From Bacillus spongiae (lineage in GTDB: Bacteria; Bacillota; Bacilli; Bacillales; Bacillaceae_K), in NCBI RefSeq assembly GCF_037120725.1, contig NZ_JBBAXC010000017.1, forward strand, positions 1 to 64,000: 64,000 nucleotides of DNA. The letters run 5' to 3'. The notes beneath the pieces were generated by a model, which worked only from the letters and a program-made list of their open reading frames with translations, made no database searches and was not told the DNA's origin. Shown here one piece after another: positions 37,788-46,479 of this stretch (positions are counted from its first letter, which is position 1; each line of letters begins with the position of its first letter). Position numbers and translations under genes: made by a program.

Positions 37788-39365
37788 ATGCATGAACTGG
37801 ACTTGCATCATATTTTTGAATTAGGACTTATTTTAGTTATGCTTGCCGCAGGAATTACCGCTATTGCAAAAAAAGTTAACCAACCGTACCCGATTGCTCT
37901 CGTAATCGTCGGTGCATTAATTGGGTTATTGAATATTCCTGTTTTAGAACCACTGAAGCTGTTTATAACGGAAGGGGAAGTGTTCAATTTTGTCATTATC
38001 ACTCTATTTCTACCCGCTTTGTTAGGAGAAGCAGCTTTAAAATTACCATTTGCTCATTTGAGAGAAAATAAAGGTCCTATTATTTCGTTAGCATTTGGTG
38101 GGACGTTATTATCGTTTTTAATTATTGGATTTTCGAGCTATTATTTATTTGATTTCTCGATTCCTGCAGCTTTTGTTTTTGCTGCGTTAATGAGTGCAAC
38201 CGACCCTGTTAGTGTGCTGTCCATCTTTAAAAGTGTTGGAGTTCAAAAGCGTTTAGCGGTTGTCATTGAAGGGGAGTCATTGTTTAATGATGGGCTTGCT
38301 GTCGTATTGTTTAATATTTCTGCTTTTTACTTGTTATCGTATATGGATGCAGGGTGGATCGGCTTTGGAAGTGGCATGTTCGAATTTCTACGTGTTGTTT
38401 CACTTGGACTGATTATCGGTGGTTCGTTAGGGTATGGGTTTTCTATTTTAATAAAGCATTTTGATGATTACCCTCTAGAGATTATCTTTTCAATTCTATT
38501 ATTTTACGGCTCTTTTTTAATAGCAGAGAGTGTTCATGGTTCAGGTGTCATTGCGGTTGTAGTTGCTGCTTTAATTTTTGGGAATTATGGTGGTAAGGTT
38601 GGCATGAGCCCAACAACAAAGCTGAATATTAATAATTTCTGGGATGTAGCGGCCCTATTAGCCAATTCGCTTGTCTTTTTAATGGTAGGTTTGGAAATCA
38701 CGAGAATTGATGTAACGAGTAAATGGGGGCTGATCTTTGCATCCATTATTTTAGTGCTTATCGCCCGGAGTATTGCTGTATATACGAGTCTTTCATTCAT
38801 TAAAAATTTTCCGATTAAATGGAAGCATGTTTTAAACTGGGGTGGACTTAAAGGCTCCTTATCGATTGCTTTAGTGTTAAGTTTGCCTAGGGACTTTGAA
38901 GGAAGAGAAGATATTTTAATTTTAGCCTTCTCTGTTGTATTATTTTCATTAGTTTTTCAAGGTTTAACAATCAAACCGTTAATTGGGCTATTAAGGATTA
39001 AGCATTCAGAGGAAGGAGAAGAGGAGTTTCAATCTCATATTGCTAAATTGCATCGCTATGAAGCAGCAATTCGTGAAATTAAAAAAACGAAAGAAAGATT
39101 ATACATTGCGGAGCCTGTTGCCCAAGAATTAATCCATCGCTACGAAGCAGAGTTAGATAAGGTGAAGCTTGACCTAGAGGCATTGTATAAGAGGGAGCCT
39201 CATTTAAAGGGTTCTCAGTTAGCTGCCTTAAAGAAGGTATCATTATACGCGGAACACGATGTGGTTGACCAGCTATTAAAAGAAGAAATCATCTCCAATA
39301 CAACAGCAGAAAGGGAGCATAGTTCAATTACAAATGATATCGTCAAGGTAGAAGATCATACGTAA
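37788..39365 (+). CDS. CPA1-family Na+(K+)/H+ antiporter
   Basis: ATG 37788 lies behind GAAGGGGTGG and gives 525 aa; the open frame back to 37710 overlaps the preceding terminator and is rejected. About 12 membrane segments cover residues 5-415. The family's conserved region is visible as ALMSATDPVSVLSIFK (ATDP, TM5) and VIEGESLFNDGLAVVLF (EGESLxND, TM6), the ion-binding and transport Asp residues. A ~100-aa charged cytoplasmic tail follows (HRYEAAIREIKKTKERLY). It exchanges monovalent cation for H+ for pH or salt homeostasis. Confidence 0.88.
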   Translation: MHELDLHHIFELGLILVMLAAGITAIAKKVNQPYPIALVIVGALIGLLNIPVLEPLKLFITEGEVFNFVIITLFLPALLGEAALKLPFAHLRENKGPIISLAFGGTLLSFLIIGFSSYYLFDFSIPAAFVFAALMSATDPVSVLSIFKSVGVQKRLAVVIEGESLFNDGLAVVLFNISAFYLLSYMDAGWIGFGSGMFEFLRVVSLGLIIGGSLGYGFSILIKHFDDYPLEIIFSILLFYGSFLIAESVHGSGVIAVVVAALIFGNYGGKVGMSPTTKLNINNFWDVAALLANSLVFLMVGLEITRIDVTSKWGLIFASIILVLIARSIAVYTSLSFIKNFPIKWKHVLNWGGLKGSLSIALVLSLPRDFEGREDILILAFSVVLFSLVFQGLTIKPLIGLLRIKHSEEGEEEFQSHIAKLHRYEAAIREIKKTKERLYIAEPVAQELIHRYEAELDKVKLDLEALYKREPHLKGSQLAALKKVSLYAEHDVVDQLLKEEIISNTTAEREHSSITNDIVKVEDHT

Positions 39366-39391
39366 AAGAGGAGCAAAATCGCTCCTCTTTT
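39364..39391. terminator. bidirectional terminator between the antiporter gene and yidC2
   Basis: AAAAGAGGAGC (39364-39374) pairs with GCTCCTCTTTT (39381-39391). Confidence 0.8.
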
Positions 39392-39395
39392 ACAA

Positions 39396-40157
39396 TTAAT
39401 CAACAGCTTTCTCTGGGTGTTCTTGATAATATTTTTTACTAATAAGTGTTTGAATAATTAAAAACAAACCACCAACCGTCCAATAAAGAGGTAATGCAGA
39501 AGGTGCAGTTAAGGAAAAAACAAAAATCAATATAGGTGATAAGTAACTAATGAATTTCATTTGCTTTAATTGCTCTGATGAAATACCAATTAAAGATACT
39601 TTTGCCTGTGCGAAGTAAATGATCCCTGCAATAATGGCTATAGGAATATCGGTTTGCCCTAAGTTGAACCAAAGAAACGTATGCGAAGCAATTTCCTCTG
39701 ATCCAATAATGGCATAATATAGTCCAAGTAATATAGGCATTTGAATAAGAATGGGTAAACAGCCCATATTTAAGGGGTTTACACCATGCTTTTGATACAG
39801 TTGCATCATTTCTTGCTGTAATTTCCTTTGCTCTTCCGTATCCTTTGTTGCTTTCAGCTTCTCCTGAATGGCTTTCATTTCAGGTTTTAGTTTTTCCATT
39901 TTCACTTTCATCGCTTGTTGATTTTTATACGTTTTGAGCATAAAAGGCATTAATATTAACCGAATCAACAATGTAATAATAATAATTGCTAGACCGAAAT
40001 TGCCGCCTAAAAACGTACCAATCTCATGAAGCGCCGTGGCGAAAGGTGATACAAAGATTTTGTAAAAGAACCCATCTTGGTTTTGAGCAGCTTGACAACC
40101 TGAAAGCAAAAATAAAGATGAAAATGCTATAATGAAATAAGTTAATTGTTTTTTCAA
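39396..40157 (-). CDS. yidC2: YidC/Oxa1-type membrane insertase, inducible second copy (YqjG-like)
   Basis: The 253-aa lipoprotein has a lipobox LLSGCQ (Cys ~21) and five membrane segments, with the conserved hydrophilic-groove Arg in LLIRLILMPFMLKT and the NPLNMGCLPILIQMPIL block. It inserts membrane proteins. It lies downstream of a MifM-like arrest peptide gene, and its ribosome site (AGGAGGA) is sequestered in a hairpin, which in Bacillus subtilis makes yqjG inducible when SpoIIIJ activity falls. It is therefore probably the secondary, regulated YidC. Confidence 0.92.
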   Translation of the reverse strand: MKKQLTYFIIAFSSLFLLSGCQAAQNQDGFFYKIFVSPFATALHEIGTFLGGNFGLAIIIITLLIRLILMPFMLKTYKNQQAMKVKMEKLKPEMKAIQEKLKATKDTEEQRKLQQEMMQLYQKHGVNPLNMGCLPILIQMPILLGLYYAIIGSEEIASHTFLWFNLGQTDIPIAIIAGIIYFAQAKVSLIGISSEQLKQMKFISYLSPILIFVFSLTAPSALPLYWTVGGLFLIIQTLISKKYYQEHPEKAVD

Positions 40158-40160
40158 TGT

Positions 40161-40218
40161 AATCCTCCTAGGTTTCTTAATAATGTTAAATGGTTTATAT
40201 TAAGAAACAAAGAGGACC
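40161..40218 (-). promoter_or_regulatory. hairpin sequestering the yidC2 ribosome site
   Basis: On the minus strand TTTCTTAATA (end of the mifM-like frame) pairs with TATTAAGAAA (10 bp), and GGTCCTC upstream of it can pair with GAGGATT, which contains the yidC2 Shine-Dalgarno AGGAGGA. A ribosome stalled near the end of the upstream frame would open the stem and expose the site. Confidence 0.75.
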
Positions 40219-40476
40219 ATCGTCTTTTGACATGGCTTTAAGGCGAATACTTCTCCGAATCCAGCTTGTAGGTGAGTTTGCAACATTTTTATTTGTTGTA
40301 GCTTGCAAGATTTTACTATGGTCAAGCTTTGATTCATCGGAAAGTTTAGGAACATCATAATGGCATGGACGAACTTGAAGCAATCCATATGTGATCGAGA
40401 GAAATGTTGTAAGCACAATACTCGCATAAAAAGAATAGAGAAGTAAATCAGGTGTTGCTTCTAATAAGTATTGCAT
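40195..40476 (-). CDS. mifM: MifM-like regulatory nascent peptide
   Basis: The 93-aa protein has one N-terminal membrane segment (~10-34) and a soluble tail with an arrest-like end: Trp72-Ile73-Arg74, Met82 and Asp85-Asp86, near the C-terminus. This resembles the Bacillus subtilis MifM arrest sequence (Ile/Trp, Met, then an acidic run). MifM stalls its own ribosome unless its insertion by YidC pulls the chain. The frame ends 38 bp before yidC2, and its last codons form one arm of the sequestering hairpin. AAAGGAG lies 13 bases before the ATG. Identity rests on context and motif, not on a search. Confidence 0.78.
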   Translation of the reverse strand: MQYLLEATPDLLLYSFYASIVLTTFLSITYGLLQVRPCHYDVPKLSDESKLDHSKILQATTNKNVANSPTSWIRRSIRLKAMSKDDGPLCFLI

Positions 40477-40604
40477 AACAAAAGCATTACTCCTTTGAAA
40501 TGGTTAATAATTCAAGTATAACCATTAACCATATTCAAATCAATAATAAATGAATAAATCATTATAATAATATATTATTAATTAAGAGATTTAGGAGTAG
40601 TAAG

Positions 40605-40976
40605 ATGGTCTATATATATCTGTTTTTCGGTGGCGCAATTGGGAGTATAGTAAGATATTATGTAAGTGTTGTAGGGAATGGAGGGGAGTATCCACTTGGC
40701 ACACTCGCTGTAAATTTACTTGGTTCATTCCTTCTTGGTTATCTTCTTACTATTTTTCCAAAATATAAAAAGATTGACCCGGCGATTATAAAGGGGATAT
40801 CGACAGGAGCGATTGGCTCGTTTACAACCTTTTCAGCGCTAAGCGTTGAGCTGGCAAATTTGATGCTGGAAAGAGACTATTTAATGCTGTTTTCCTATTT
40901 ATTCGGATCCATGATAGGTGGAATTGTATTTGCTTATCTTGGCTATAGATTGGCTAGCATAGTAGGGGGAAGGTAA
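40605..40976 (+). CDS. crcB: CrcB/FluC fluoride channel subunit 1
   Basis: The 123-aa protein has four membrane segments with GGAIGSIVRYYVS, GTLAVNLLGSFLLGYL and GSFTTFSALSVE, the CrcB hallmarks (Asn in TM2, GxTTFS Phe box). CrcB dimers expel fluoride. It is paired with a second crcB 2 bp downstream, as in firmicutes that use heterodimers of opposite orientation. I see no fluoride-riboswitch consensus upstream. Confidence 0.93.
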   Translation: MVYIYLFFGGAIGSIVRYYVSVVGNGGEYPLGTLAVNLLGSFLLGYLLTIFPKYKKIDPAIIKGISTGAIGSFTTFSALSVELANLMLERDYLMLFSYLFGSMIGGIVFAYLGYRLASIVGGR

Positions 40977-40978
40977 AA

Positions 40979-41320
40979 ATGGACATTTTCTGGATTGGAC
41001 TTGGTGGTGGGGTAGGTGCTCTTGCTAGGTATATTATTGGAAAAGCCTTTAACTCTTCCTCTATTCCGTGGGGAACATTCATTGTGAATGTTCTTGGATC
41101 TTTTCTATTAGGTTTGATGGTGGGAGTGAACATAGATAATCGAAGCTATGCCTTCTTAGGAATTGGTATTCTCGGTGGATTTACCACCTTTTCAACCTTT
41201 CATGTCGAGCTTTTAACGATATGGAAGGATCAAAAAAAAAGTGCCATATTCTATTTGTTCTTAACCTATATAACAGGAATTTGTTCGGCAATAGTAGGTC
41301 TTTGGATTACGGCTTCGTAA
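40979..41320 (+). CDS. crcB: CrcB/FluC fluoride channel subunit 2
   Basis: The 113-aa protein has GGGVGALARYIIG, GTFIVNVLGSFLLGLM and GGFTTFSTFHVE, with four membrane segments. The start lies 2 bp after the first subunit's stop, behind GGGGGAAGG inside that gene, so the two are translated together and probably form the dual-topology heterodimer. Confidence 0.93.
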   Translation: MDIFWIGLGGGVGALARYIIGKAFNSSSIPWGTFIVNVLGSFLLGLMVGVNIDNRSYAFLGIGILGGFTTFSTFHVELLTIWKDQKKSAIFYLFLTYITGICSAIVGLWITAS

Positions 41321-41346
41321 TATGATGAAAGAAAGGTGATAGGCTG

Positions 41347-41673
41347 ATGTCAGTGTGGCACGTGTATGAAACTCGAGGAGAATATGAACCGTGGTGGTTT
41401 TTTGAAGGATGGGAATCATCAATATCGAAAGAAAGTACGTTTATTAGTAAAGAGAATGCAATGGATTATTTCATTCAGAGGATAGAAGCACTAAAACGTC
41501 ACAATCCAAACGTTAAAGCGAAATCCTATAGCACTATTGCTTTTTGGAAAAAGGAAGAGAAAATTTTTTGTGAGGCTTGTGATGAAGACTTGCAATTGTA
41601 TACAGGCCTCATTTTAATGTATGGAGATAAGGTATATAAATGGAATGATGAAGAAGTAAAGCCTGTTCTTTAA
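41347..41673 (+). CDS. DUF1033-family protein
   Basis: The 108-aa soluble protein has the family signature VYETRGEYEPWWFFEGWE at the N-terminus, a central KAKSYSTIAFWKKEE block and a CEACDEDLQ pair of cysteines. The function is unknown. It starts at ATG 41347, 7-8 bases after AAAGGTGAT, 26 bp after crcB2, so it may be co-transcribed. Confidence 0.75.
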   Translation: MSVWHVYETRGEYEPWWFFEGWESSISKESTFISKENAMDYFIQRIEALKRHNPNVKAKSYSTIAFWKKEEKIFCEACDEDLQLYTGLILMYGDKVYKWNDEEVKPVL

Positions 41674-41727
41674 GTTTCCTTATATCATGGATTATCTCTC
41701 TAACGCTTAAATCAGAGAATTGACAAG

Positions 41728-41754
41728 AAAAAAGGGACGTACCGTCCCTTTTTT
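41728..41754. terminator. bidirectional terminator between DUF1033 and the ger operon
   Basis: AAAAAAGGGACG pairs with CGTCCCTTTTTT around TAC; usable from both sides. Confidence 0.85.
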
Positions 41755-41762
41755 CATACAGA

Positions 41763-42923
41763 TTAATCAATGACACCTGTTCGAATAATTTCGGCTGTAA
41801 CTTTAACATTAAATTTTGAGTTTCCATACATGTTTCTCCATTCTTCCTTCGTTAAATCACTTTTCGCAAAAGCGCGATAATACCTTCCGAAACCGACAGG
41901 ATCCGTTTTTAATTCTTGTAAATCCTTTAATGTCCGCTCAACTTCCTTTTTGATTTTTTTCTCAATCGTTTTGGAAAGTGCTTTGATTACTTCAGGCTTC
42001 CCAAGGTCCATTGCTTTGGACATCTCAATAATTCGCACGTTCAGATCGATTTCTAAATCAAATTTCGGTTGGGAAGGATTAGTATCTGTTAGCTTTACAT
42101 CCTTACTTGTTGAGATATTATTGACGGTAATGTAAAAGTTCATCTCGTCTTCTTCGATTGTCGTATCCTCGCGTTGTTCATAAGTGAAATACTTTTCTAG
42201 TTTTTCTTTCTCGATTTGTATTTCTAACGATCCTTTTCGGTAATCGGTGTCTAATAAGTTAAAATAAAACAAATCATGCAAAGGTAATTTCCCGACAAGA
42301 TGATCATCATGAAACACGGCAACAGATCGAATCCCGATATTTCCATCTATTATTTCAAATATAGGGAGAATGGGATCAATTCCTACATCTAACAGCTTCG
42401 TCGTAAAGGTGTGAAGGGTAGGGTCGCTTACTAATTCGAGATCGATATTTTGCTGTATTAAATTATATAAATAGGTCCCCATATTACCTTGAATTTCCTC
42501 ACTTTGAAATTTCAATATTTCAGATGCAGGAGGATCCGTAATCGCTATATATAACATATTTCCGATTGAGGCATCACGAGCCAAGCTATCAACTAAGTGG
42601 CTGATGCCACCTTCTGCTAACTCGCTCCCATAAAGAGCAACACGGAGCTGTCCAGACACAAGGCTATTGCTTACTTCTAAGTTTAGTTTCTGTCTCATCC
42701 CTTTACTTGTATAAGCTTTTGCTGATATGACTTTTGAAGGGTCTGTCTTTTGAGGGTCAAATTGATTCACGACAAGCGTTCCCTCCATGAAATCATCCTC
42801 TGCTACATCATAACCAACAGCCGTAAGTAAACCGATTTTTTCTAAGTAGTTTTTTTGAGTACAACCGTTAAGTATCAGGAGGATGAGAAGGGAAGATAGC
42901 CACTTTATCCATTTCTTCTTCAT
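41763..42923 (-). CDS. GerAC-type germinant receptor subunit C (lipoprotein)
   Basis: ATG 42923 follows GAGGTGA and gives 386 aa with a lipoprotein signal (LLILLILNGCTQ, Cys ~21). The sequence has the Ger(x)C layout: an N-terminal GLLTAVGYDVAEDD, a middle domain and a long helical C-terminus ending with EEWRNMYGNSKFNVKVTAEI (in parts). Subunit C sits on the outer face of the spore inner membrane and completes the receptor with the A and B proteins encoded just upstream. Confidence 0.9.
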   Translation of the reverse strand: MKKKWIKWLSSLLILLILNGCTQKNYLEKIGLLTAVGYDVAEDDFMEGTLVVNQFDPQKTDPSKVISAKAYTSKGMRQKLNLEVSNSLVSGQLRVALYGSELAEGGISHLVDSLARDASIGNMLYIAITDPPASEILKFQSEEIQGNMGTYLYNLIQQNIDLELVSDPTLHTFTTKLLDVGIDPILPIFEIIDGNIGIRSVAVFHDDHLVGKLPLHDLFYFNLLDTDYRKGSLEIQIEKEKLEKYFTYEQREDTTIEEDEMNFYITVNNISTSKDVKLTDTNPSQPKFDLEIDLNVRIIEMSKAMDLGKPEVIKALSKTIEKKIKKEVERTLKDLQELKTDPVGFGRYYRAFAKSDLTKEEWRNMYGNSKFNVKVTAEIIRTGVID

Positions 42924-42931
42924 TTTAACTA

Positions 42932-44029
42932 TCACCTCTTCAATAGTTTCTTTTTAACTAGGACAAGCGCAAATAATATGAAAGGGTAGACGGTAATAAG
43001 TGCTAGACCAATTTTTCCGGTAATGTCTGAGACGGTATTCAATTCAATTCGACTTGTGATGAGAAAAGTACAACTCCATAAGATAATGCCGAAAATGTAA
43101 GAGCCAAGCCTTTGATTAATCTTATAAACACGCTTTAACCCTCTAGTAGCTGCCCAAAAATAGAAGCAAAGATTAGGCAAAATAATGAACATCCAAAAGG
43201 AGACAGCGATAAATTCAAAGCGTTCCAAATTTGGGATTCGCACAATTTTAAACATTGATAAGACAGGCCATATCGCTTCACGTAACCCGTTATAAGAGAA
43301 AAAGCCAATTGATACAAAGGTGACAATGGTGTAGAGGAATGTCGTAAAGATGACAGCGATAAGTGAATACTTTAAGGTTTTCTTCTTGTCTATTACAAAT
43401 GGGTACACAAAAAACAGCATCTCAAATCCAATAACAGATAAGCTTGTTTTGATAATTCCTGTTGAAAATTCTTTCATCGAGTGATCCCATATAGGAAAGT
43501 AATGTGTCCAAATAATTTCTCTAATAGGAGCATATATGAATGACGTAATCCAGACGGATAAAACAAATGACAAAAAGGCAATCCCTGTTATAACTCTTAA
43601 GCCACCCATTACAGCATAGATAGTCAACGTAATTAATAGTCCCATTAACAGCCATGTCGGCATTAACGGAAAGATCCACGCTTGCACCATTTCTGTATAA
43701 TCCATCGCAATGGTGAAAAAACCTAATAATAGATAACCAATGTAAATGCTATTGAATATGGCCCCAATCCACTTCCCGTAAATATCTCTTTGAATGCCAT
43801 AAAGGTCAGCTGACTCATATTTTGCTAACGTTAAGTAGATGACTAAAACGGATAGACAGGTGACGAAACCTGAAAGCAAGACAGATATCCAGGCATCTTG
43901 CTCCACTTCTAAAAAAATGATTCTAGGTAATCCAACCGCGCCTACACCTGCCTGAACTGTATGAACTATAAACATTACGAGAAATGCGCTAATCATCAGA
44001 TTCTTTTTTGGATAGACATTAACTTCCAT
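42932..44029 (-). CDS. GerAB-type germinant receptor subunit B (permease-like)
   Basis: The 365-aa integral membrane protein has about 10 segments, of the APC-like endospore germination permease family (LMISAFLVMFIVHTVQAGVG at the N-terminus, in parts). Subunit B is thought to bind the germinant (amino acid or sugar). It lies between subunit A (13 bp) and C (8 bp) in one operon; expression in such operons is normally forespore-specific (SigG), but I cannot identify a clean SigG promoter here. Confidence 0.9.
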   Translation of the reverse strand: MEVNVYPKKNLMISAFLVMFIVHTVQAGVGAVGLPRIIFLEVEQDAWISVLLSGFVTCLSVLVIYLTLAKYESADLYGIQRDIYGKWIGAIFNSIYIGYLLLGFFTIAMDYTEMVQAWIFPLMPTWLLMGLLITLTIYAVMGGLRVITGIAFLSFVLSVWITSFIYAPIREIIWTHYFPIWDHSMKEFSTGIIKTSLSVIGFEMLFFVYPFVIDKKKTLKYSLIAVIFTTFLYTIVTFVSIGFFSYNGLREAIWPVLSMFKIVRIPNLERFEFIAVSFWMFIILPNLCFYFWAATRGLKRVYKINQRLGSYIFGIILWSCTFLITSRIELNTVSDITGKIGLALITVYPFILFALVLVKKKLLKR

Positions 44030-44042
44030 TTAGCAGCACCCT

Positions 44043-45560
44043 TTATTCATCAATGTCTTTCTTCATTTTTTGTTTCTTTAACGGGATTCGTTGAGAATCA
44101 CTTGGGTGATTCGTTTCTGGTCTCATAGAGTAGTACTGAGGAGGAGACCGAAATAAACTATATTTCCAATCACGGAGCCTTAGTGGATACACAGGTGACA
44201 TGTATGGTCTGCCGAGAGTGGTTAAACGGAGTAGGTGAATGAGAATAAAGCAGAAGCAAAACATAATACCAACCCCTCCCCATAGCCCAGCAAGAACAAT
44301 GATTGGAAAACGTATCAGACGAATGGTTGTCCCCATAATATAACTTGGAGCAGTAAACGACCCAATCGCACTTAAGCCGATAATGATAATTAATATATTA
44401 CTTGTAAACCCTGCTTGCACAGCTGCTGTTCCAATAACGATACCTCCAACGACTCCGATAGACTGACCGACTTTAATAGGAAGTCTCGCAGCGGCTTCAC
44501 GTAACATTTCAATGACAAACTCCATAATTAAAGCTTCATACACAGGTGGAAAGGGAACATTGGCTCGTGATTCACCTAATGAATTTAATAAAGCGGAAGG
44601 AATTACCTCATAATGGAAGGTAAGAACCGCAACGTAAGCGGGAGTCAGCAATACAGATAAAAAAATGGAAGTAAACCTTAGAAACCTTAAAAATGTTCCC
44701 ATGTTCCAGCGAACATATATATCTTCAGATGATTCAAAAAAAGAAAGGAATGTAGCAGGCCCAATTATAGCGGTGGGGCTTCGATCGACAAGTAAACCTA
44801 CTTTCCCATGAATTAAGCTTGTCGTTAAAAGGTCAGGAAGTTCGGTTACTGTAAATTGAGGAAAGATTGATAACGAGTTATCCTCGATTTGTTGGGACAA
44901 TATTGAGCTATCAATAATCGTATCAACATCCAGTTCTTCAAGACGCTGTTTAAATGTTTTCACATTTTCAATGTCAGCAATATCCGATATATAAACAATA
45001 TAAACACTTGTTTTCGCTCGTTTTCCGACAATGATCTTCTCCACTTTTAGATTAGGGTCATCGATTCGACCTCTAACCAAATTTAAATTAGCGGATACTT
45101 CTTCCGTAAATGAAACCTTCGGTCCGAAAATCGTGGATTCATTTAATGAAATATCGATGGCCCTTGTTGCCCTTTCACCAATTTCAGCTAATATACCAGC
45201 CGAATCTCCGTCAACAAAAATATAAACATGACCCCTTACAATATTTTCTGAAATGATCGGGAGTTGGTTAGTAACTGATAATTTAGCAACAGGCAAAGTC
45301 TCTCGTAAACATTGGTAAGTTAATTCATCTTGAGAAACACGGTTTAGGTGACGAATAATATGATTATTGAGTGATGAATCTTTGATAAACTCAGAGAGAT
45401 AGGCCAATAAAACCCTCTTGTTATTTATTTTCATTGTTTTAATAACGAAATCTGAACTATCATGCAAACAGGTCTTTAATTGCTCTATACATTTGTCCAT
45501 ATTAGTAGAATGGGGTTGGGTCTTTTGAGCTGTTTTCTTCTTATTCTTAAAGAACATCAT
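44043..45560 (-). CDS. GerAA-type germinant receptor subunit A
   Basis: The 505-aa protein has an N-terminal soluble domain (~1-270), the conserved FVDGDSAGILAEIG-type region and RSPTAIIGPATFLSFFESSEDIY (in parts), and four or five membrane segments from ~295 (FTSIFLSVLLTPAYVAVLTFHYE in parts), ending in a basic tail. It is the first gene of the A-B-C operon. The germinant is not predictable. The start at 45560 follows AGGGCGTGG, a weak ribosome site. Confidence 0.92.
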   Translation of the reverse strand: MMFFKNKKKTAQKTQPHSTNMDKCIEQLKTCLHDSSDFVIKTMKINNKRVLLAYLSEFIKDSSLNNHIIRHLNRVSQDELTYQCLRETLPVAKLSVTNQLPIISENIVRGHVYIFVDGDSAGILAEIGERATRAIDISLNESTIFGPKVSFTEEVSANLNLVRGRIDDPNLKVEKIIVGKRAKTSVYIVYISDIADIENVKTFKQRLEELDVDTIIDSSILSQQIEDNSLSIFPQFTVTELPDLLTTSLIHGKVGLLVDRSPTAIIGPATFLSFFESSEDIYVRWNMGTFLRFLRFTSIFLSVLLTPAYVAVLTFHYEVIPSALLNSLGESRANVPFPPVYEALIMEFVIEMLREAAARLPIKVGQSIGVVGGIVIGTAAVQAGFTSNILIIIIGLSAIGSFTAPSYIMGTTIRLIRFPIIVLAGLWGGVGIMFCFCFILIHLLRLTTLGRPYMSPVYPLRLRDWKYSLFRSPPQYYSMRPETNHPSDSQRIPLKKQKMKKDIDE

Positions 45561-45872
45561 TCCACGCCCTATTTGTATTGGTCTCTTCCTATGTTGTCCT
45601 GATTTTTCTTTTTCTACTCAGGATTTATGTTCTGAGAGAAACAAAGAGAGAAGAAAACAGTGTTGTTATTTTGAGCATTGACATTGACTTTCCATCTATA
45701 TGGTGTATAATGTAATAAAAGCCTATAATTTAGTAGAAATTACCGAAGCAAACCATTCACACATTATAAAGAGTGATCGTTTCTTGAGCGGTACTTTTTA
45801 TAATATGTGAATTTTTTCATAGATAAAAGGTCGCATATTAATAAATTTCTTTTATTTTTTGGAGGTACACTA
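45561..45872. other. divergent control region of the ger operon and the cold-shock gene
   Basis: It contains the csp promoter and a ~155-nt csp leader. CACATTATAAA (45757-45767) can pair with TTTATAATATGTG (~45797-45809) in the leader, the kind of structure that controls cold-shock mRNAs. Confidence 0.5.
45684..45711 (+). promoter_or_regulatory. sigma-A promoter of the cold-shock gene
   Basis: TTGACT (45684-45689), 16-bp spacer, TATAAT (45706-45711); an alternative TTGACA sits 6 bp upstream. It gives a long 5' leader of about 155 nt, as expected for csp genes. Confidence 0.7.
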
Positions 45873-46073
45873 ATGAAAACAGGTACAGTTAAATGGTTTA
45901 ACGCAGAAAAAGGTTTCGGTTTCATTGAAGTTGAAGGTGGAAACGACGTATTCGTACATTTCTCTGCTATTACTGGAGACGGTTTCAAAACTTTAGAAGA
46001 AGGTCAACAAGTGGAATTCGAAGTTGTTGAAGGAAACCGCGGACCTCAAGCTTCTAACGTTGTGAAGTTATAA
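45873..46073 (+). CDS. CspA/CspB-family cold-shock protein
   Basis: ATG 45873 lies 7 bases after TTTGGAGGT and gives 66 aa. It has RNP1 KGFGFIEV and RNP2 VFVHFSAI, and begins [18 protein letters not shown]. This is a cytoplasmic single-stranded RNA/DNA-binding OB-fold protein acting as an RNA chaperone. The long structured leader indicates post-transcriptional control. Confidence 0.95.
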   Translation: MKTGTVKWFNAEKGFGFIEVEGGNDVFVHFSAITGDGFKTLEEGQQVEFEVVEGNRGPQASNVVKL

Positions 46074-46093
46074 TTAGCAAACTTTTGAAAGAG

Positions 46094-46125
46094 GCTACCC
46101 ATCTATCATATTTGGGTAGCTTTTT
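46094..46125 (+). terminator. terminator of the cold-shock gene
   Basis: GCTACCCA (46094-46101) pairs with TGGGTAGC (46113-46120), followed by TTTTT. Confidence 0.8.
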
Positions 46126-46155
46126 GCATAAACACGAATGAAGGGGGCAGTGATC

Positions 46156-46356
46156 ATGGCATTTGGAAAACGTAAAGAAGAAGAAATTATTGAAGAAGAA
46201 ACAAAAGTTTGGGAGTGTAGTTCAGCGGATTGTAACTGCTGGGTACGTGACAACTTCAAAAGCTCTGACTCACCATCTTGTCCAATTTGTGGAAGTGACA
46301 TGAAACCTTCCAGCAAAGTGATTCAAGTCGTAGATAATCCTCATCGTAGTTATTAA
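46156..46356 (+). CDS. ydjO: YdjO-family zinc-ribbon protein
   Basis: ATG 46156 follows GAAGGGGG and gives 66 aa. The acidic N-terminus (KRKEEEIIEEE) precedes WECSSADCNCWVRDN and CPICGSDMK, a zinc ribbon. YdjO proteins are annotated as cold-inducible in Bacillus and often sit next to csp genes, as here. The function is unknown. Confidence 0.85.
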   Translation: MAFGKRKEEEIIEEETKVWECSSADCNCWVRDNFKSSDSPSCPICGSDMKPSSKVIQVVDNPHRSY

Positions 46357-46357
46357 T

Positions 46358-46394
46358 AAAAAAACGAGAAATCATTTAGATTTCTCGTTTTTTT
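46358..46394. terminator. terminator after ydjO
   Basis: AAAAAACGAGAAATC pairs with GATTTCTCGTTTTTT around ATTTA; usable from both sides. Confidence 0.85.
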
Positions 46395-46479
46395 ATGGTT
46401 TATATTCTATTGCTCAGATAACAGTGGTGAATGAATCTGAGTTTCATAAAATGCTCTTAATATTTATTTGAGGCTGTTG

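Noticed and set aside
40480-40604. Fluoride riboswitch upstream of the crcB pair
   Set aside because: I looked for the conserved crcB-motif segments in the leader and did not find them.
45561-45700. SigG promoter upstream of the gerA-type operon
   Set aside because: TGAGTA and CATAGG elements occur on the minus strand but the spacing is too long for the SigG consensus.
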